A stretch of DNA of 64,000 nucleotides from Paraeggerthella hongkongensis. GTDB taxonomy: Bacteria > Actinomycetota > Coriobacteriia > Coriobacteriales > Eggerthellaceae. Location: assembly GCF_003726035.1 (NCBI RefSeq), contig NZ_QICD01000008.1, positions 1 to 64,000 of the forward strand, in the 5' to 3' direction. Positions 45,060-53,618 of the stretch are shown piece after piece (position 1 is the first letter of the stretch; the number at the start of each line of letters is the position of its first letter). Position numbers and translations under genes: made by a program. A model generated the notes under the pieces. That model searched no databases. It saw nothing but the letters and a program-made list of their open reading frames with translations, and was not told the DNA's origin.

Positions 45060-45339
45060 GGCAATCCTTTCTATCGGCGAACATGGTAGCATTGCGCCGC
45101 TCCGAAACGAAGCGGCGGACGGGAGCTGGGCGCAAATCGGCACCCGTGACAAAAAAATCGTGCGGCGAAAACGTCTTTGAGACGACTCGTCAGCAAAAGG
45201 CCTGGTCCCATTTTGATCTGCGGCCGGAGAACGGGCTCGTGCTCTCTGAGAATTGTCACAGGTCCCGATTCGCGCCCACATTTGGAATGGCGCGCATCCG
45301 CGCTTTATGGCCGACGACCCCGCCATGCCCCCGAAGCGC

Positions 45340-45485
45340 TTGCCCGCGCGCCCGGACGCGTGCTACACTCGCACGGCAACGTTTCGCGGACGCTCCCATG
45401 CCAAGCGCCCGCCACTCCAAGGAGAGCGATACATGAAGTTCTAGCGATGCCCCAACCCCGACGTATCCCGGCGCCCACACGGCGC
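45340..45485 (+). promoter_or_regulatory. promoter and leader region of the ABC-F gene
   Basis: -35 TTGCCC (45340-45345), 18-base spacer, extended -10 TGC-TACACT (TG at 45361-45362, box 45364-45369). The leader of ~235 bases holds a tiny open frame (45433-45444), a hairpin GCGCC/GGCGC at 45471-45485 and another, ACGCGC/GCGCGT, at 45537-45554. The rest of 45060-45613 shows no gene. Confidence 0.45.
45433..45444 (+). CDS. candidate three-residue leader peptide (Met-Lys-Phe)
   Basis: ATG-AAG-TTC-TAG with AAGGAG (45419-45424) eight bases ahead, a strong ribosome site for so short a frame. It lies about 170 bases before the ABC-F start. ABC-F resistance genes are often controlled by ribosome stalling on such short leader frames; here that is inference. 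Confidence 0.35.
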   Translation: MKF

Positions 45486-45613
45486 TCGGCCCTGCGCGGA
45501 CTCGCATCGCAGATCCATACGCTCGACCCAACGCCCACGCGCCGCTCAGCGCGTCAGCGAGCCCCCTATGCGAACATCCGCATGCAGGGCCTCCGAACTC
45601 ACAGGAGGTCTTC

Positions 45614-47089
45614 ATGGTTCTCACCTTACACGATATCGGCTACACCTACCCCGGGTCGCCCGCACCCGCCATCGAGCATGTCTCGGCTACGTTTGCCGAA
45701 GGCTGGTGCGGCGTCATCGGCGATAACGGCTGCGGGAAGAGCACGCTTGTGCGCATCGCATGCGGCCTGGCCCAACCCGACGTCGGCAGCATCTTTCCCC
45801 AGCGCACGGCAACGTACTGCCCTCAAGACGCCGTTACCTCGCCCGACTTGCTGTACGACTTCGCATGCGATTTCTCTCGCCGCGCAATCGCGCTGCGCGA
45901 GAATCTGGGCATTGGAGACGATATGCCCTGGCGGTTCGACGAACTCAGCTTTGGGGAACGCAAGAAGGTCCAGGTAGCCGTGGCGCTTTGGCAAAGCCCC
46001 GACATACTGGCGCTCGACGAGCCCACGAACCACGTGGACGCGCCCTGCCGCGCCGCCATTGCGCAGGCGCTCAAGGGCTATCGCGGCATCGGCATCCTCG
46101 TATCGCACGATCGCGATCTATTGAACGCCCTGGTCGAACGCTGCCTTATGTTCGAAGCCGGAACTTGGTCCATGCGCCCGGGAACCTACGACGAAGCGCG
46201 CATGCAACACGAGCGCGAACGAGCCGAAGCCCTGGCCAAACGAGCAACCGCCAAGCGAGAAGCCGAACGCCTGGCGGCCGAAGCGAACGAGCGGGCCCGA
46301 CAAGCCGCGCGAACGGCAGCCCGGCTGAGCGCCCGGCACCTGGACAAGCACGATAGCGACGGCAGGGAAAAGCGTCGGCTTGCCGTGTACTCCGGGCAGG
46401 ACGGCAAGACCGGCGCGCTCGCGTCGAACATGGACGCGCGCGCCGGACGAGCCCGACGGGAAGCGCAGGGCATCCGCACGGCGAAACGCTACAACGGGTC
46501 GCTCTGGCTGGAGTCGAAACCCCATCCGCGCGCAACGCTCCTGTTCATGGACGAGCACGTCATCCCCTGCGGACAGGGTCGGCTCACGCTTCCGAAACTC
46601 GTCCTCGGAAACACCGACCACATCGGCATCTCGGGACCGAACGGCGCGGGCAAATCGACGCTCGTGCGCCACCTGCTCCAACAGCTTCTCAACGATATCG
46701 CCGTCCTGACGATCCCGCAGGAAGTATCGCCCGCCGAAGCAAGGAGCATCGCGAACAGCCTGCTTTCAACCGACGAGGCCCGCATGGGACGCCTGCTTTC
46801 GATCGTCACCCAGCTCAACTCGAACGCGAAGCGCATCCTGGCCGGCAGCGATGTGAGCCCGGGCGAGCTGCGAAAATTGATGCTGGCCCAAGGCATGCTG
46901 GACGAGCCGGCGCTCATCGTGATGGACGAGCCCACCAACCACCTGGACCTGCATTCGGCAGAAGCGCTCGAACGCGCGCTTGCGGCCTACCCCGGCGCGC
47001 TCGTTGCCGTATCGCACGACCAAGCGTTCCTGACCGCTTGCACCAGCACGCGCTGGCACGTGGAAGAAGGGCGCGTGAGCGTGCAATGA
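45614..47089 (+). CDS. ABC-F family ATPase, short ribosome-protection type
   Basis: 491 residues, no membrane segments. Two ABC domains: Walker A GDNGCGKST and signature LSFGE with Walker B ILALDEPTNH; second Walker A GPNGAGKST, signature VSPGELRK, Walker B LIVMDEPTNH. They are joined by a long Arg/Ala-rich helical linker (about 200-260), the part that reaches into the ribosome. The short first domain and compact size recall Lsa/Vga/Msr-type antibiotic-resistance ABC-F proteins more than EttA. It should act on stalled or drug-bound ribosomes. AGGAGG before the ATG; a possible leader peptide lies upstream. Confidence 0.85.
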   Translation: MVLTLHDIGYTYPGSPAPAIEHVSATFAEGWCGVIGDNGCGKSTLVRIACGLAQPDVGSIFPQRTATYCPQDAVTSPDLLYDFACDFSRRAIALRENLGIGDDMPWRFDELSFGERKKVQVAVALWQSPDILALDEPTNHVDAPCRAAIAQALKGYRGIGILVSHDRDLLNALVERCLMFEAGTWSMRPGTYDEARMQHERERAEALAKRATAKREAERLAAEANERARQAARTAARLSARHLDKHDSDGREKRRLAVYSGQDGKTGALASNMDARAGRARREAQGIRTAKRYNGSLWLESKPHPRATLLFMDEHVIPCGQGRLTLPKLVLGNTDHIGISGPNGAGKSTLVRHLLQQLLNDIAVLTIPQEVSPAEARSIANSLLSTDEARMGRLLSIVTQLNSNAKRILAGSDVSPGELRKLMLAQGMLDEPALIVMDEPTNHLDLHSAEALERALAAYPGALVAVSHDQAFLTACTSTRWHVEEGRVSVQ

Positions 47090-47210
47090 CCGACTTCATC
47101 CCCGGCACTCCACGAAGCGTAGGTTGCCCGCACGCGAAAGCAGCCCCATACTCGATGCAATCGAAACAGGGGCGTTGCAAACCGCCCACGACCACCGAAC
47201 GGAGCACTCC

Positions 47211-47825
47211 ATGTCCACCTACATTACCGGCGACACCATCCGCAAGCTGCGCGAACGAAAAGGCTGCACGCAACGCGAGCTTGCCAACCGCCTCGGCGTC
47301 ACCGACAAAGCGGTTTCCAAATGGGAAACGGGAAAAGGACTTCCCGACATCACGCTGGTCGAGCCTTTGAGCGCGGCGCTCGACGTGTCGGTGGCCGAAC
47401 TGCTTTCGGGAGAATGCGCCCACAACTCGAACCGCTGCGCCAACATGCTGCGCACACGCTTCTACGTCTGCCCCCTCTGCGGCAACGTCGTCCATGCAAC
47501 CGGCGAGGGCGCGTTCAGCTGCTGCGGCATCCTGCTCCCCGCCCTCGATGCCGAAGAGGCGGACCCCGCCGACAGCGCGCATCACCTGGAAATCGACGTG
47601 GTGGAACACGACTTCTACGTAACGATGGGCCACCCCATGACAAAGCAGCACTTCGTGAGCTTCATCGCCTACGCCACAACGGACCGTCTGCACTTGCGAA
47701 AGCTGTACCCGGAACAGGCGGCCGAAGCACGGTTCCCCATCATGGGATCGGGAACCGTTTACGCTTTCTGCAACCAGCACGGCCTGTTCAAGGCGAAGGC
47801 CGCACGGCCTAAGCCGTCACGCTAG
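47211..47825 (+). CDS. XRE regulator fused to a desulfoferrodoxin-like iron domain
   Basis: 204 residues from ATG 47211 (GGAG ahead). Residues 8-62 are a Cro/C1 HTH (TQRELANRLGVTDKAVSKWE). Then a desulforedoxin-like site, C87-x2-C90 and C104-C105, and a superoxide-reductase-like domain with H141 and H147 (GHPMTKQH) and C187-x2-H190 (CNQHG), the spacing of the neelaredoxin iron centre. The fourth usual His ligand is not obvious. It probably senses superoxide or oxygen through iron and regulates transcription, or detoxifies while regulating. Overlaps the convergent membrane gene by 17 bases. Confidence 0.82.
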   Translation: MSTYITGDTIRKLRERKGCTQRELANRLGVTDKAVSKWETGKGLPDITLVEPLSAALDVSVAELLSGECAHNSNRCANMLRTRFYVCPLCGNVVHATGEGAFSCCGILLPALDAEEADPADSAHHLEIDVVEHDFYVTMGHPMTKQHFVSFIAYATTDRLHLRKLYPEQAAEARFPIMGSGTVYAFCNQHGLFKAKAARPKPSR

Positions 47826-48873
47826 CCGAGCTGCCCGCCGGGCCCGCGGCGGCTTGAGCGCTCGCCGGAGCGGTCGAACCCGTGGAGGACCCGGAGCCCG
47901 AACCCGTCGCAGAACCCGAGCCGGACGAACCGGAACTGCCACCCGAAGTCGAACCCGATCCCGATCCGCTGCCGCCGTCAGCCGGCCCGCCAGCATCGGT
48001 GCCGCCAGCGCCCCCCGACCCGGTGCCGGCGCCAGAACCCGATCCGCCCGCCGCGCCCGAACCGGATCCGCCCGCTCCCGAAGAGCCAGAACCGTCGCCG
48101 GTGCCGGTGCCGGCGCTGCCGGAATTCGATCCGTCGGCGCCCGGCGAACCCTGCTGGCCGGCCGAAGATCCGGATCCCGCGGAAGAGCCCTCGCTTTTGC
48201 CGGGCTTCTGCGTGTCGGCGCTTGCGGCCGACCCCGACGAACCGGCTTGCCCCTGCCCGGTCGAAGCACCGCCCACGTCCTGCGGAGCCTCTTGCCTCTG
48301 CACCGAAACGAGCGGCTCCGGCCGCGCGCCGAAGCCCTCGCCCTGCGTGATCAGATTGACCGCAAAGGCCGAGATCAACACCGCCGCCACCGCCGACGCG
48401 GCAGATACCGCGACGATCTTGCGCTGCGTCCTGCGCTTGCGTTCGCGATTGTCGCGAACCCGCTGCGCCGTCACGTCGCCAAGAAGCGCGGCATCGCCGA
48501 TCCGAGGCGTGAGCGACCGGCGCACGGTCACCGGTCGCAGAACCGCCGTTTCGCCGACGGGCGACAAGGCGACGGTCGACGCGGCGCGCGAATCGTCATC
48601 GGATCCATATCCAGGGTCGCCTGGCTTCAGCTCGCGCAGCTTTTCGGCTGAGGCGGTGAAGAACTTCTTGTACAGTTGCGACGCCACCGCCGAAACGATG
48701 GAGCCCACGCCCACGCCGATCACCGATCCGTAAATGCCTATTTGAGACGCCAGCAACATGGAGGTAACGGCTGCGAGCGCGCCGGCGACCACCTGCGGCA
48801 ACGACAGGTCGTCGAACAGCGCGCGCAGCGAACCGCCCTTCCCGGGGTTGTCATCGCGTGCATTCCGTTCCAT
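47809..48873 (-). CDS. membrane protein with a long Gly/Ser-rich tail
   Basis: 354 residues from ATG 48873 (AAGGAGG ahead). A hydrophobic stretch at about 28-60 (VVAGALAAVTSMLLASQIG, then a Gly/Val-rich helix) suggests two membrane segments; a linker with Arg-rich parts follows, and a third helix (about 152-172, KIVAVSAASAVAAVLISAF). The last ~170 residues are almost only Gly, Ser, Ala, Thr and Asp, presumably extracellular and flexible. Could be a cell-envelope linker protein. No family recognised; the tail is low-complexity and its length may vary. Confidence 0.65.
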   Translation of the reverse strand: MERNARDDNPGKGGSLRALFDDLSLPQVVAGALAAVTSMLLASQIGIYGSVIGVGVGSIVSAVASQLYKKFFTASAEKLRELKPGDPGYGSDDDSRAASTVALSPVGETAVLRPVTVRRSLTPRIGDAALLGDVTAQRVRDNRERKRRTQRKIVAVSAASAVAAVLISAFAVNLITQGEGFGARPEPLVSVQRQEAPQDVGGASTGQGQAGSSGSAASADTQKPGKSEGSSAGSGSSAGQQGSPGADGSNSGSAGTGTGDGSGSSGAGGSGSGAAGGSGSGAGTGSGGAGGTDAGGPADGGSGSGSGSTSGGSSGSSGSGSATGSGSGSSTGSTAPASAQAAAGPAGSSASVTA

Positions 48874-49065
48874 CGTGCGTCCTCCTTGCGAACCCCAACG
48901 TTCGCCCGTTCGTTTTCTCGTCTTCGAACATACCCCACCCATGTCGTATGCTTATGTGGTTCATCCAATCGTTATCAGCAAGCCACAGAACGTCCAATCC
49001 TCTACCGCGATGCAGTGCCGCGCGGAGCGCGGACGGTGGAACGCGAACATGGAAGGCGAGACTGT

Positions 49066-50703
49066 ATGCACCTGAACCGACCGAAGCGCTTCGATGTCCT
49101 TGTGATAGGTTGCGGCATAGCCGGAACCATGGCGGCAATCTCGGCGGCACGCGCGGGAGCGCGCACGGCAATCGCCTGTCTGGGACCCCTGTTCTCGGGC
49201 TCGAGCTTCTACCCGGGCACCTGGGGCCTGGGGTTCATCGGTCCCGAATCGCCCTCCGACGAAGCCGACCTTGCAGACCGCATTCTCGACGTGGGCTGCG
49301 GCATGGCCGACCCCGCGTTGGTCGCGTCGTTCGTCGGCGGCATCTCCGATGGACTCGCGCAGCTGGAAGCGCTTGGCATGACGCTCAAGAAGCCCGCACG
49401 TGCACAGGAGCGCGAATTCATCCCCTGCTTCGACCGCAAGCACCGTCTATGGAGGGGCATCGAGCGCGGCCCGTTCGAGCACGCCATGGCCGCCGAGCTT
49501 GATCGCTTGAACGTAACCGTGCTCCCTCGCCAAGAATTGATCGACCTGGCCATGCAAGAAGGAACCGCCACGGGAGCCGTGCTGTTCGACCATGCGGCGC
49601 AGTCGTTCGAACTGGTCCCGGCCGGCGCCGTCGTGCTTGCCACGGGCGGCTACGGCGGACTGTTCGAGCGCCGGCTCACGGCGGACGACGTGCAGGGAAC
49701 CGCCCAAGCCGTTGCGCTGCGCAGCGGCTGCACGCTCGTCAACCTGGAGTTCATGCAGATGATGCCGGGGCTTGTTCATCCAAAGAGCGGCATCGTGTTC
49801 AACGAAAAGACGTTTCGATTCGCCCAACTGTTCGACGCGGAGGGGCGCGACGCGCTGCGCGAGGTGCCGGACGCTCGCTTTGCGCTGGAAGCGCGATCGG
49901 GCCACGGACCCTTCACAGCCCGGCTCGCATCGCGCGATGTGGACCTTGCGCTGGCGAACGCAGGCTCGAACGGCCTGACCGTGCGCTACCGCTTCGACAG
50001 CTCCTGCCAACTACCCGAATTCGTGCGCACGTACTTCGACTGGCTGGAGAAAGACTGCGGCATCCGGATCGACGACGAGCTGGTCATCGCCCCCTACGCC
50101 CATGCGGCGAACGGCGGCGTCCTCATCGACGAGCATGCGGCAACCGGCGTCGACGGGCTTTACGCCTGCGGCGAGGCAACGGGCGGCATGCACGGCGCCG
50201 ATCGCATCGGCGGCCTTTCAAGCGCGAACGGCATCGTGTTCGGTTTGCGAGCAGGAGTCTCGGCGGCAGCATGGGCCGGAAAAACAGGGGCGCAAAGCAG
50301 CCGTCAGCCTCACGTTCGCGCCGCATTCGAAGGAATCGGCATCGAAAACGGCGTCGACATCCGCAAGGCGCTGAGACGCATCATGACCGAGCACTGCATG
50401 ATCGCACGAAGCGAGCATGGGCTGAATGCAGCGCAGAAAGCCTTGGAGGACTTGGCCGAGCAGGCCGAATCCGCAAAACGCCGAACCGAAGATCCTCGGC
50501 AAGCTGCGGAAACGGCGCGCACCCTAGCCCAACTGACCCTCGCAAGGTCTATCGTGAAAGCGGCACGAACGCGCACTGAAAGTCGCGGCGCCCATTACCG
50601 CCTCGACTTCCCCGCTTCGGACCCCCGCCAAGCTCGACCGCTTGCCATCGACCTTGGGAAAAACGGCGACCTTGTGGCGCGCCCGCTGGATCGGCGTCGC
50701 TGA
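49066..50703 (+). CDS. FAD-dependent oxidoreductase of the fumarate reductase/aspartate oxidase type
   Basis: 545 residues. FAD motif VIGCGIAGTMAAISAARAGA at the N-terminus; ATGGYGGLFERR and the C-terminal ANGGVLIDEHAATGVDGLYACGEATGG are the flavin-contact segments of the family. A late Arg-rich helical region follows (about 470-530). No signal peptide, so cytoplasmic, unlike the Tat flavoprotein at 63.5 kb. GAAGGCGAG precedes ATG 49066. It resembles L-aspartate oxidase or the fumarate-reductase flavoprotein, but substrate residues cannot be settled by eye. It stands alone, convergent with the Rrf2 gene. Confidence 0.8.
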   Translation: MHLNRPKRFDVLVIGCGIAGTMAAISAARAGARTAIACLGPLFSGSSFYPGTWGLGFIGPESPSDEADLADRILDVGCGMADPALVASFVGGISDGLAQLEALGMTLKKPARAQEREFIPCFDRKHRLWRGIERGPFEHAMAAELDRLNVTVLPRQELIDLAMQEGTATGAVLFDHAAQSFELVPAGAVVLATGGYGGLFERRLTADDVQGTAQAVALRSGCTLVNLEFMQMMPGLVHPKSGIVFNEKTFRFAQLFDAEGRDALREVPDARFALEARSGHGPFTARLASRDVDLALANAGSNGLTVRYRFDSSCQLPEFVRTYFDWLEKDCGIRIDDELVIAPYAHAANGGVLIDEHAATGVDGLYACGEATGGMHGADRIGGLSSANGIVFGLRAGVSAAAWAGKTGAQSSRQPHVRAAFEGIGIENGVDIRKALRRIMTEHCMIARSEHGLNAAQKALEDLAEQAESAKRRTEDPRQAAETARTLAQLTLARSIVKAARTRTESRGAHYRLDFPASDPRQARPLAIDLGKNGDLVARPLDRRR

Positions 50704-50709
50704 ACGACG

Positions 50710-51132
50710 TCACGAACGCACCGCCGGAACCATTGCCAGATCGGCCAAGGTCACGCCGTCGACATAGTCCTCTATCGTCTTGTCGAGACCAGCCCAGAAG
50801 CGAACGGTGGTGCACTCCGACAAACGCGGGCATCGCTCGTCGCCGTCAAGACCCATGCACGCCACCGGGGCCGTGCTGCCCTCAACCGCGCGCAGCACGT
50901 CTCCGGCCCTGATGGCAGCCGGGTCGTCCGCCAGTACATAACCGCCTCCTTTGCCGCGGACGCTACGAAGCAGTCCTGCCTGAACAAGCGGGCGGGCAAG
51001 CTGCTCAAGGTATTTGAACGAGATGTCCTCCCGTTCGGCAACCTCGCGCAACGCAACCTTCGCCCCGTCTCCCGCCTGGGCCACGCACACCATGAGCCGC
51101 AACGCATAACGGCCCTTCGTCGATACGAGCAT
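50710..51132 (-). CDS. Rrf2-family FeS-responsive regulator
   Basis: 140 residues. Winged helix at the N-terminus (STKGRYALRLMVCVAQAG; ISFKYLEQLARPLVQAGLL; VRGKGGGYVLA) and C92, C101, C107 near the C-terminal part, close to the IscR cluster arrangement (C92, C98, C104). It is divergently placed to sufCBDSU, which such regulators repress or activate according to FeS status. Operator-like inverted repeats lie between. Similar sites over the cysK promoter suggest wider control. Confidence 0.88.
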   Translation of the reverse strand: MLVSTKGRYALRLMVCVAQAGDGAKVALREVAEREDISFKYLEQLARPLVQAGLLRSVRGKGGGYVLADDPAAIRAGDVLRAVEGSTAPVACMGLDGDERCPRLSECTTVRFWAGLDKTIEDYVDGVTLADLAMVPAVRS

Positions 51133-51227
51133 CGAAACTCCTTCCCTCCACGCCGCACGAGCTCCGGCAAAATCGGCACGCCGGTCGCACCGGGCACCGA
51201 ACGTTTTGCATAAATTCTATCAACTTT

Positions 51228-51276
51228 CTAGGATTAATGCTTGACTTTTCACGGTATCGGTTTATTTTAATCCTAG
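51228..51276 (+). promoter_or_regulatory. suf operon promoter with Rrf2-type inverted repeat
   Basis: CTAGGATTAA (51228-51237) and TTAATCCTAG (51267-51276) are perfect inverted copies 29 bases apart. Between them is -35 TTGACT (51241-51246) and, 16 bases on, -10 TATTTT (51263-51268). The second copy overlaps the -10 and predicted start. The rest of 51133-51367 has no gene. Confidence 0.65.
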
Positions 51277-51367
51277 CAAAACTATATGATTAACTTACGA
51301 CGAGAGATTTCGGGCGATGCGCCTCCCAAGGCGCGCCACCCGCCCCGAACACGAAAGGAACGTTCGC

Positions 51368-52195
51368 ATGACCGGAAAAAGCCCGCTCCTGTCCGTACAG
51401 GGGCTTACCGTCTCAGCCAACGACAAAGCCATTCTCAACGACATACATCTGAACATCGGAGCCGGGGAAACCCATGTCATCATGGGGCCGAACGGCGCCG
51501 GCAAGTCAACGCTCGGGCACGTTGCCATGGGCAGTCCCGTTTACACCGTCGAAAGCGGCACGATACGGTTCGACGGTCGAGATATCACCGACCTCGCCCC
51601 GGACAAACGCTCGCATGCGGGGCTGTTCCTCAGCTTCCAGGCGCCGGTCGAGATACCAGGCGTCCCAGTTTCCAGCTTTCTGCGCGCCACCGCAGCAGGT
51701 CGCGAAGGATCCGCCATGAAGGGCAAGCTGTTCCGCAAGCACGTGCGCGACCTTGCGCAAGAGCTGGACATGGATCCCGCCTACCTCGACCGGGAGCTGG
51801 GCGTGGGCTTCTCCGGCGGTGAGAAGAAGAAGCTCGAGATGCTGCAGCTTTTGCTGCTGCGACCGAAGCTCGCCATCCTGGACGAAACGGACTCCGGCCT
51901 TGACGTGGACGCCCTGGGCGTAGTCTCGCGAGGCATCGATGCGTACCGCCGCTCGTGCGAAGGCACGCTGGTCATCATCACCCACAACACCCGCATCCTG
52001 GAGCGGTTGGACATCGACCGCGTCCACGTGCTGGTGCGCGGGCGCATCGTCGAAAGCGGCGATGCATCGCTCATCCGCGAGATAGACTCCCACGGCTTCG
52101 AGCGCTTCGAGCTCATGGACCAGGCAGACGCCGCGTGCGCCAATGCGGCGAGCACCGGTTGCGATGCGCAGCATGGCTGCACCACAACCGCGTAG
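51368..52195 (+). CDS. sufC: FeS assembly ATPase SufC
   Basis: 275 residues from ATG 51368 (AAAGGA ahead). ABC ATPase of the SufBCD scaffold: Walker A GPNGAGKST, Q-loop LSFQAPVEIPG, signature FSGGEKKKLEM, Walker B LAILDETDSGLDVDAL, switch His ITHN. The usual ~250-residue protein is extended by ~20 residues containing three Cys (ACANAASTGCDAQHGC), which is unusual. First gene of a five-gene operon, 10 bases before sufB. Confidence 0.95.
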   Translation: MTGKSPLLSVQGLTVSANDKAILNDIHLNIGAGETHVIMGPNGAGKSTLGHVAMGSPVYTVESGTIRFDGRDITDLAPDKRSHAGLFLSFQAPVEIPGVPVSSFLRATAAGREGSAMKGKLFRKHVRDLAQELDMDPAYLDRELGVGFSGGEKKKLEMLQLLLLRPKLAILDETDSGLDVDALGVVSRGIDAYRRSCEGTLVIITHNTRILERLDIDRVHVLVRGRIVESGDASLIREIDSHGFERFELMDQADAACANAASTGCDAQHGCTTTA

Positions 52196-52205
52196 GGAGG
52201 AAGCC

Positions 52206-53618
52206 ATGACGAAGCAACGAACGCACGTCGACGACATCGATCGCAGCCTCTACGATTTCGCGAACGACGAAACCGGCATCGAGCGCCTTGACGCGGGCCT
52301 TACGCCGTCCATCGTGCGCGAGATCTCCGAACGCAAGAACGAGCCCGGCTGGATGCTGGACTTTCGCCTGCGATCCCTCGATACGTATCATCGTATGAAA
52401 AGCCCTGACTGGGGCCCCGGACTGGGCGGGCTCGACATGGACGACATCGCCACGTACGTAAAGCCCCGCACGGAAATGCAAAGCGACTGGGACAGCCTTC
52501 CCGACGACGTCAAAAACACGTTCGACCGACTGGGAATACCCGAAGCGGAGCGCGAGTACCTTGCCGGCGTGGGAGCGCAGTACGATTCCGAACTGGTCTA
52601 CCACAACATGCAAGACACCGCGGCCGGTATGGGCATCGTCTACTCCGGCATCGAGGAAGCGCTGCTGGACCAGGATTGGGAGCCGCTCATCAAGGAAAGA
52701 TTCATGACGCTCATCCCGCCTGCCGATCACAAGTTCGCCGCGCTGCATGGCGCAGTATGGAGCGGCGGCTCGTTCGTCTACGTTCCGAAGGGCGTGAAGC
52801 TCGACTTCCCCCTGCAAAGCTACTTCCGCCTGAACGCGAAGGGGGCCGGTCAGTTCGAGCACACGCTCATCATCGTGGAAGACGGAGCCGACCTGCATTT
52901 CATCGAGGGCTGTTCCGCGCCGAAATACAACGTGGCCAACCTGCACGCCGGCGCGGTGGAGCTGTTCGTCGGCAAGAACGCGCGCCTGCGCTACTCGACC
53001 ATCGAGAACTGGTCGAAGAACATGTACAACCTCAACACCAAGCGCGCCCGCGTAGACGAAGGCGGGTCCGTGGAGTGGATCAGCGGCTCCTTCGGCAGCC
53101 ATGTGGGCTACCTCTACCCCATGTCCATCCTTGCCGGACGGAAAAGCACCTGCACGTTCACCGGCATCACCTTCGCCGGAGCGGGGCAGAACCTCGACAC
53201 GGGCTGCAAGGTGGTGCTTGCCGCGCCCGATGCGTCCGCGTCCATTGAAACGAAATCCATCTCGAAAGGCGGCGGCATCTCGACGTTCAGGTCGTCCATC
53301 GTAGCTACCAAAGCAGCGAAAGGATCCGCGGCCAGCGTATCGTGCCAGTCGCTCATGCTCGACGATCTCAGCCGCTCGGACACCATCCCGGCCATGGACA
53401 TCCGCTGCAAGCACGTGGACATCGGCCACGAGGCCACCATCGGCCGCATCGGAGACGACAAGGTCTTCTACCTGATGAGCCGCGGCGTATCCGAGGAGGA
53501 GGCGCGCACGATGATCGTGAACGGCTTCGCCGACCCCGTGTCGAAGGAGCTGCCCCTTGAGTACGCCGTGGAAATGAACAACCTGATCAAGCTTGAAATG
53601 GAAGGGGCCATCGGATAA
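52206..53618 (+). CDS. sufB: FeS assembly scaffold SufB
   Basis: 470 residues from ATG 52206 (GGAGGAAG ahead). SufB carries the nascent cluster on the SufBCD complex. Segments VYHNMQDTAAGMGIVYSG, FVYVPKGVKLDFPLQSYFR, VDIGHEATIGRIGDDKVFYLMSRGVSEEEA and FADPVSKELPLEYAVE are characteristic. The last base of its TAA is the A of the sufD ATG (TAATG), so translation is coupled. Confidence 0.95.
   Translation: MTKQRTHVDDIDRSLYDFANDETGIERLDAGLTPSIVREISERKNEPGWMLDFRLRSLDTYHRMKSPDWGPGLGGLDMDDIATYVKPRTEMQSDWDSLPDDVKNTFDRLGIPEAEREYLAGVGAQYDSELVYHNMQDTAAGMGIVYSGIEEALLDQDWEPLIKERFMTLIPPADHKFAALHGAVWSGGSFVYVPKGVKLDFPLQSYFRLNAKGAGQFEHTLIIVEDGADLHFIEGCSAPKYNVANLHAGAVELFVGKNARLRYSTIENWSKNMYNLNTKRARVDEGGSVEWISGSFGSHVGYLYPMSILAGRKSTCTFTGITFAGAGQNLDTGCKVVLAAPDASASIETKSISKGGGISTFRSSIVATKAAKGSAASVSCQSLMLDDLSRSDTIPAMDIRCKHVDIGHEATIGRIGDDKVFYLMSRGVSEEEARTMIVNGFADPVSKELPLEYAVEMNNLIKLEMEGAIG

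Noticed and set aside
47854-48733. Long Pro/Glu-rich and Arg-rich plus-strand frames
   Set aside because: They mirror the Gly/Ser-rich tail of the minus-strand membrane protein; repetitive codons keep all frames open.
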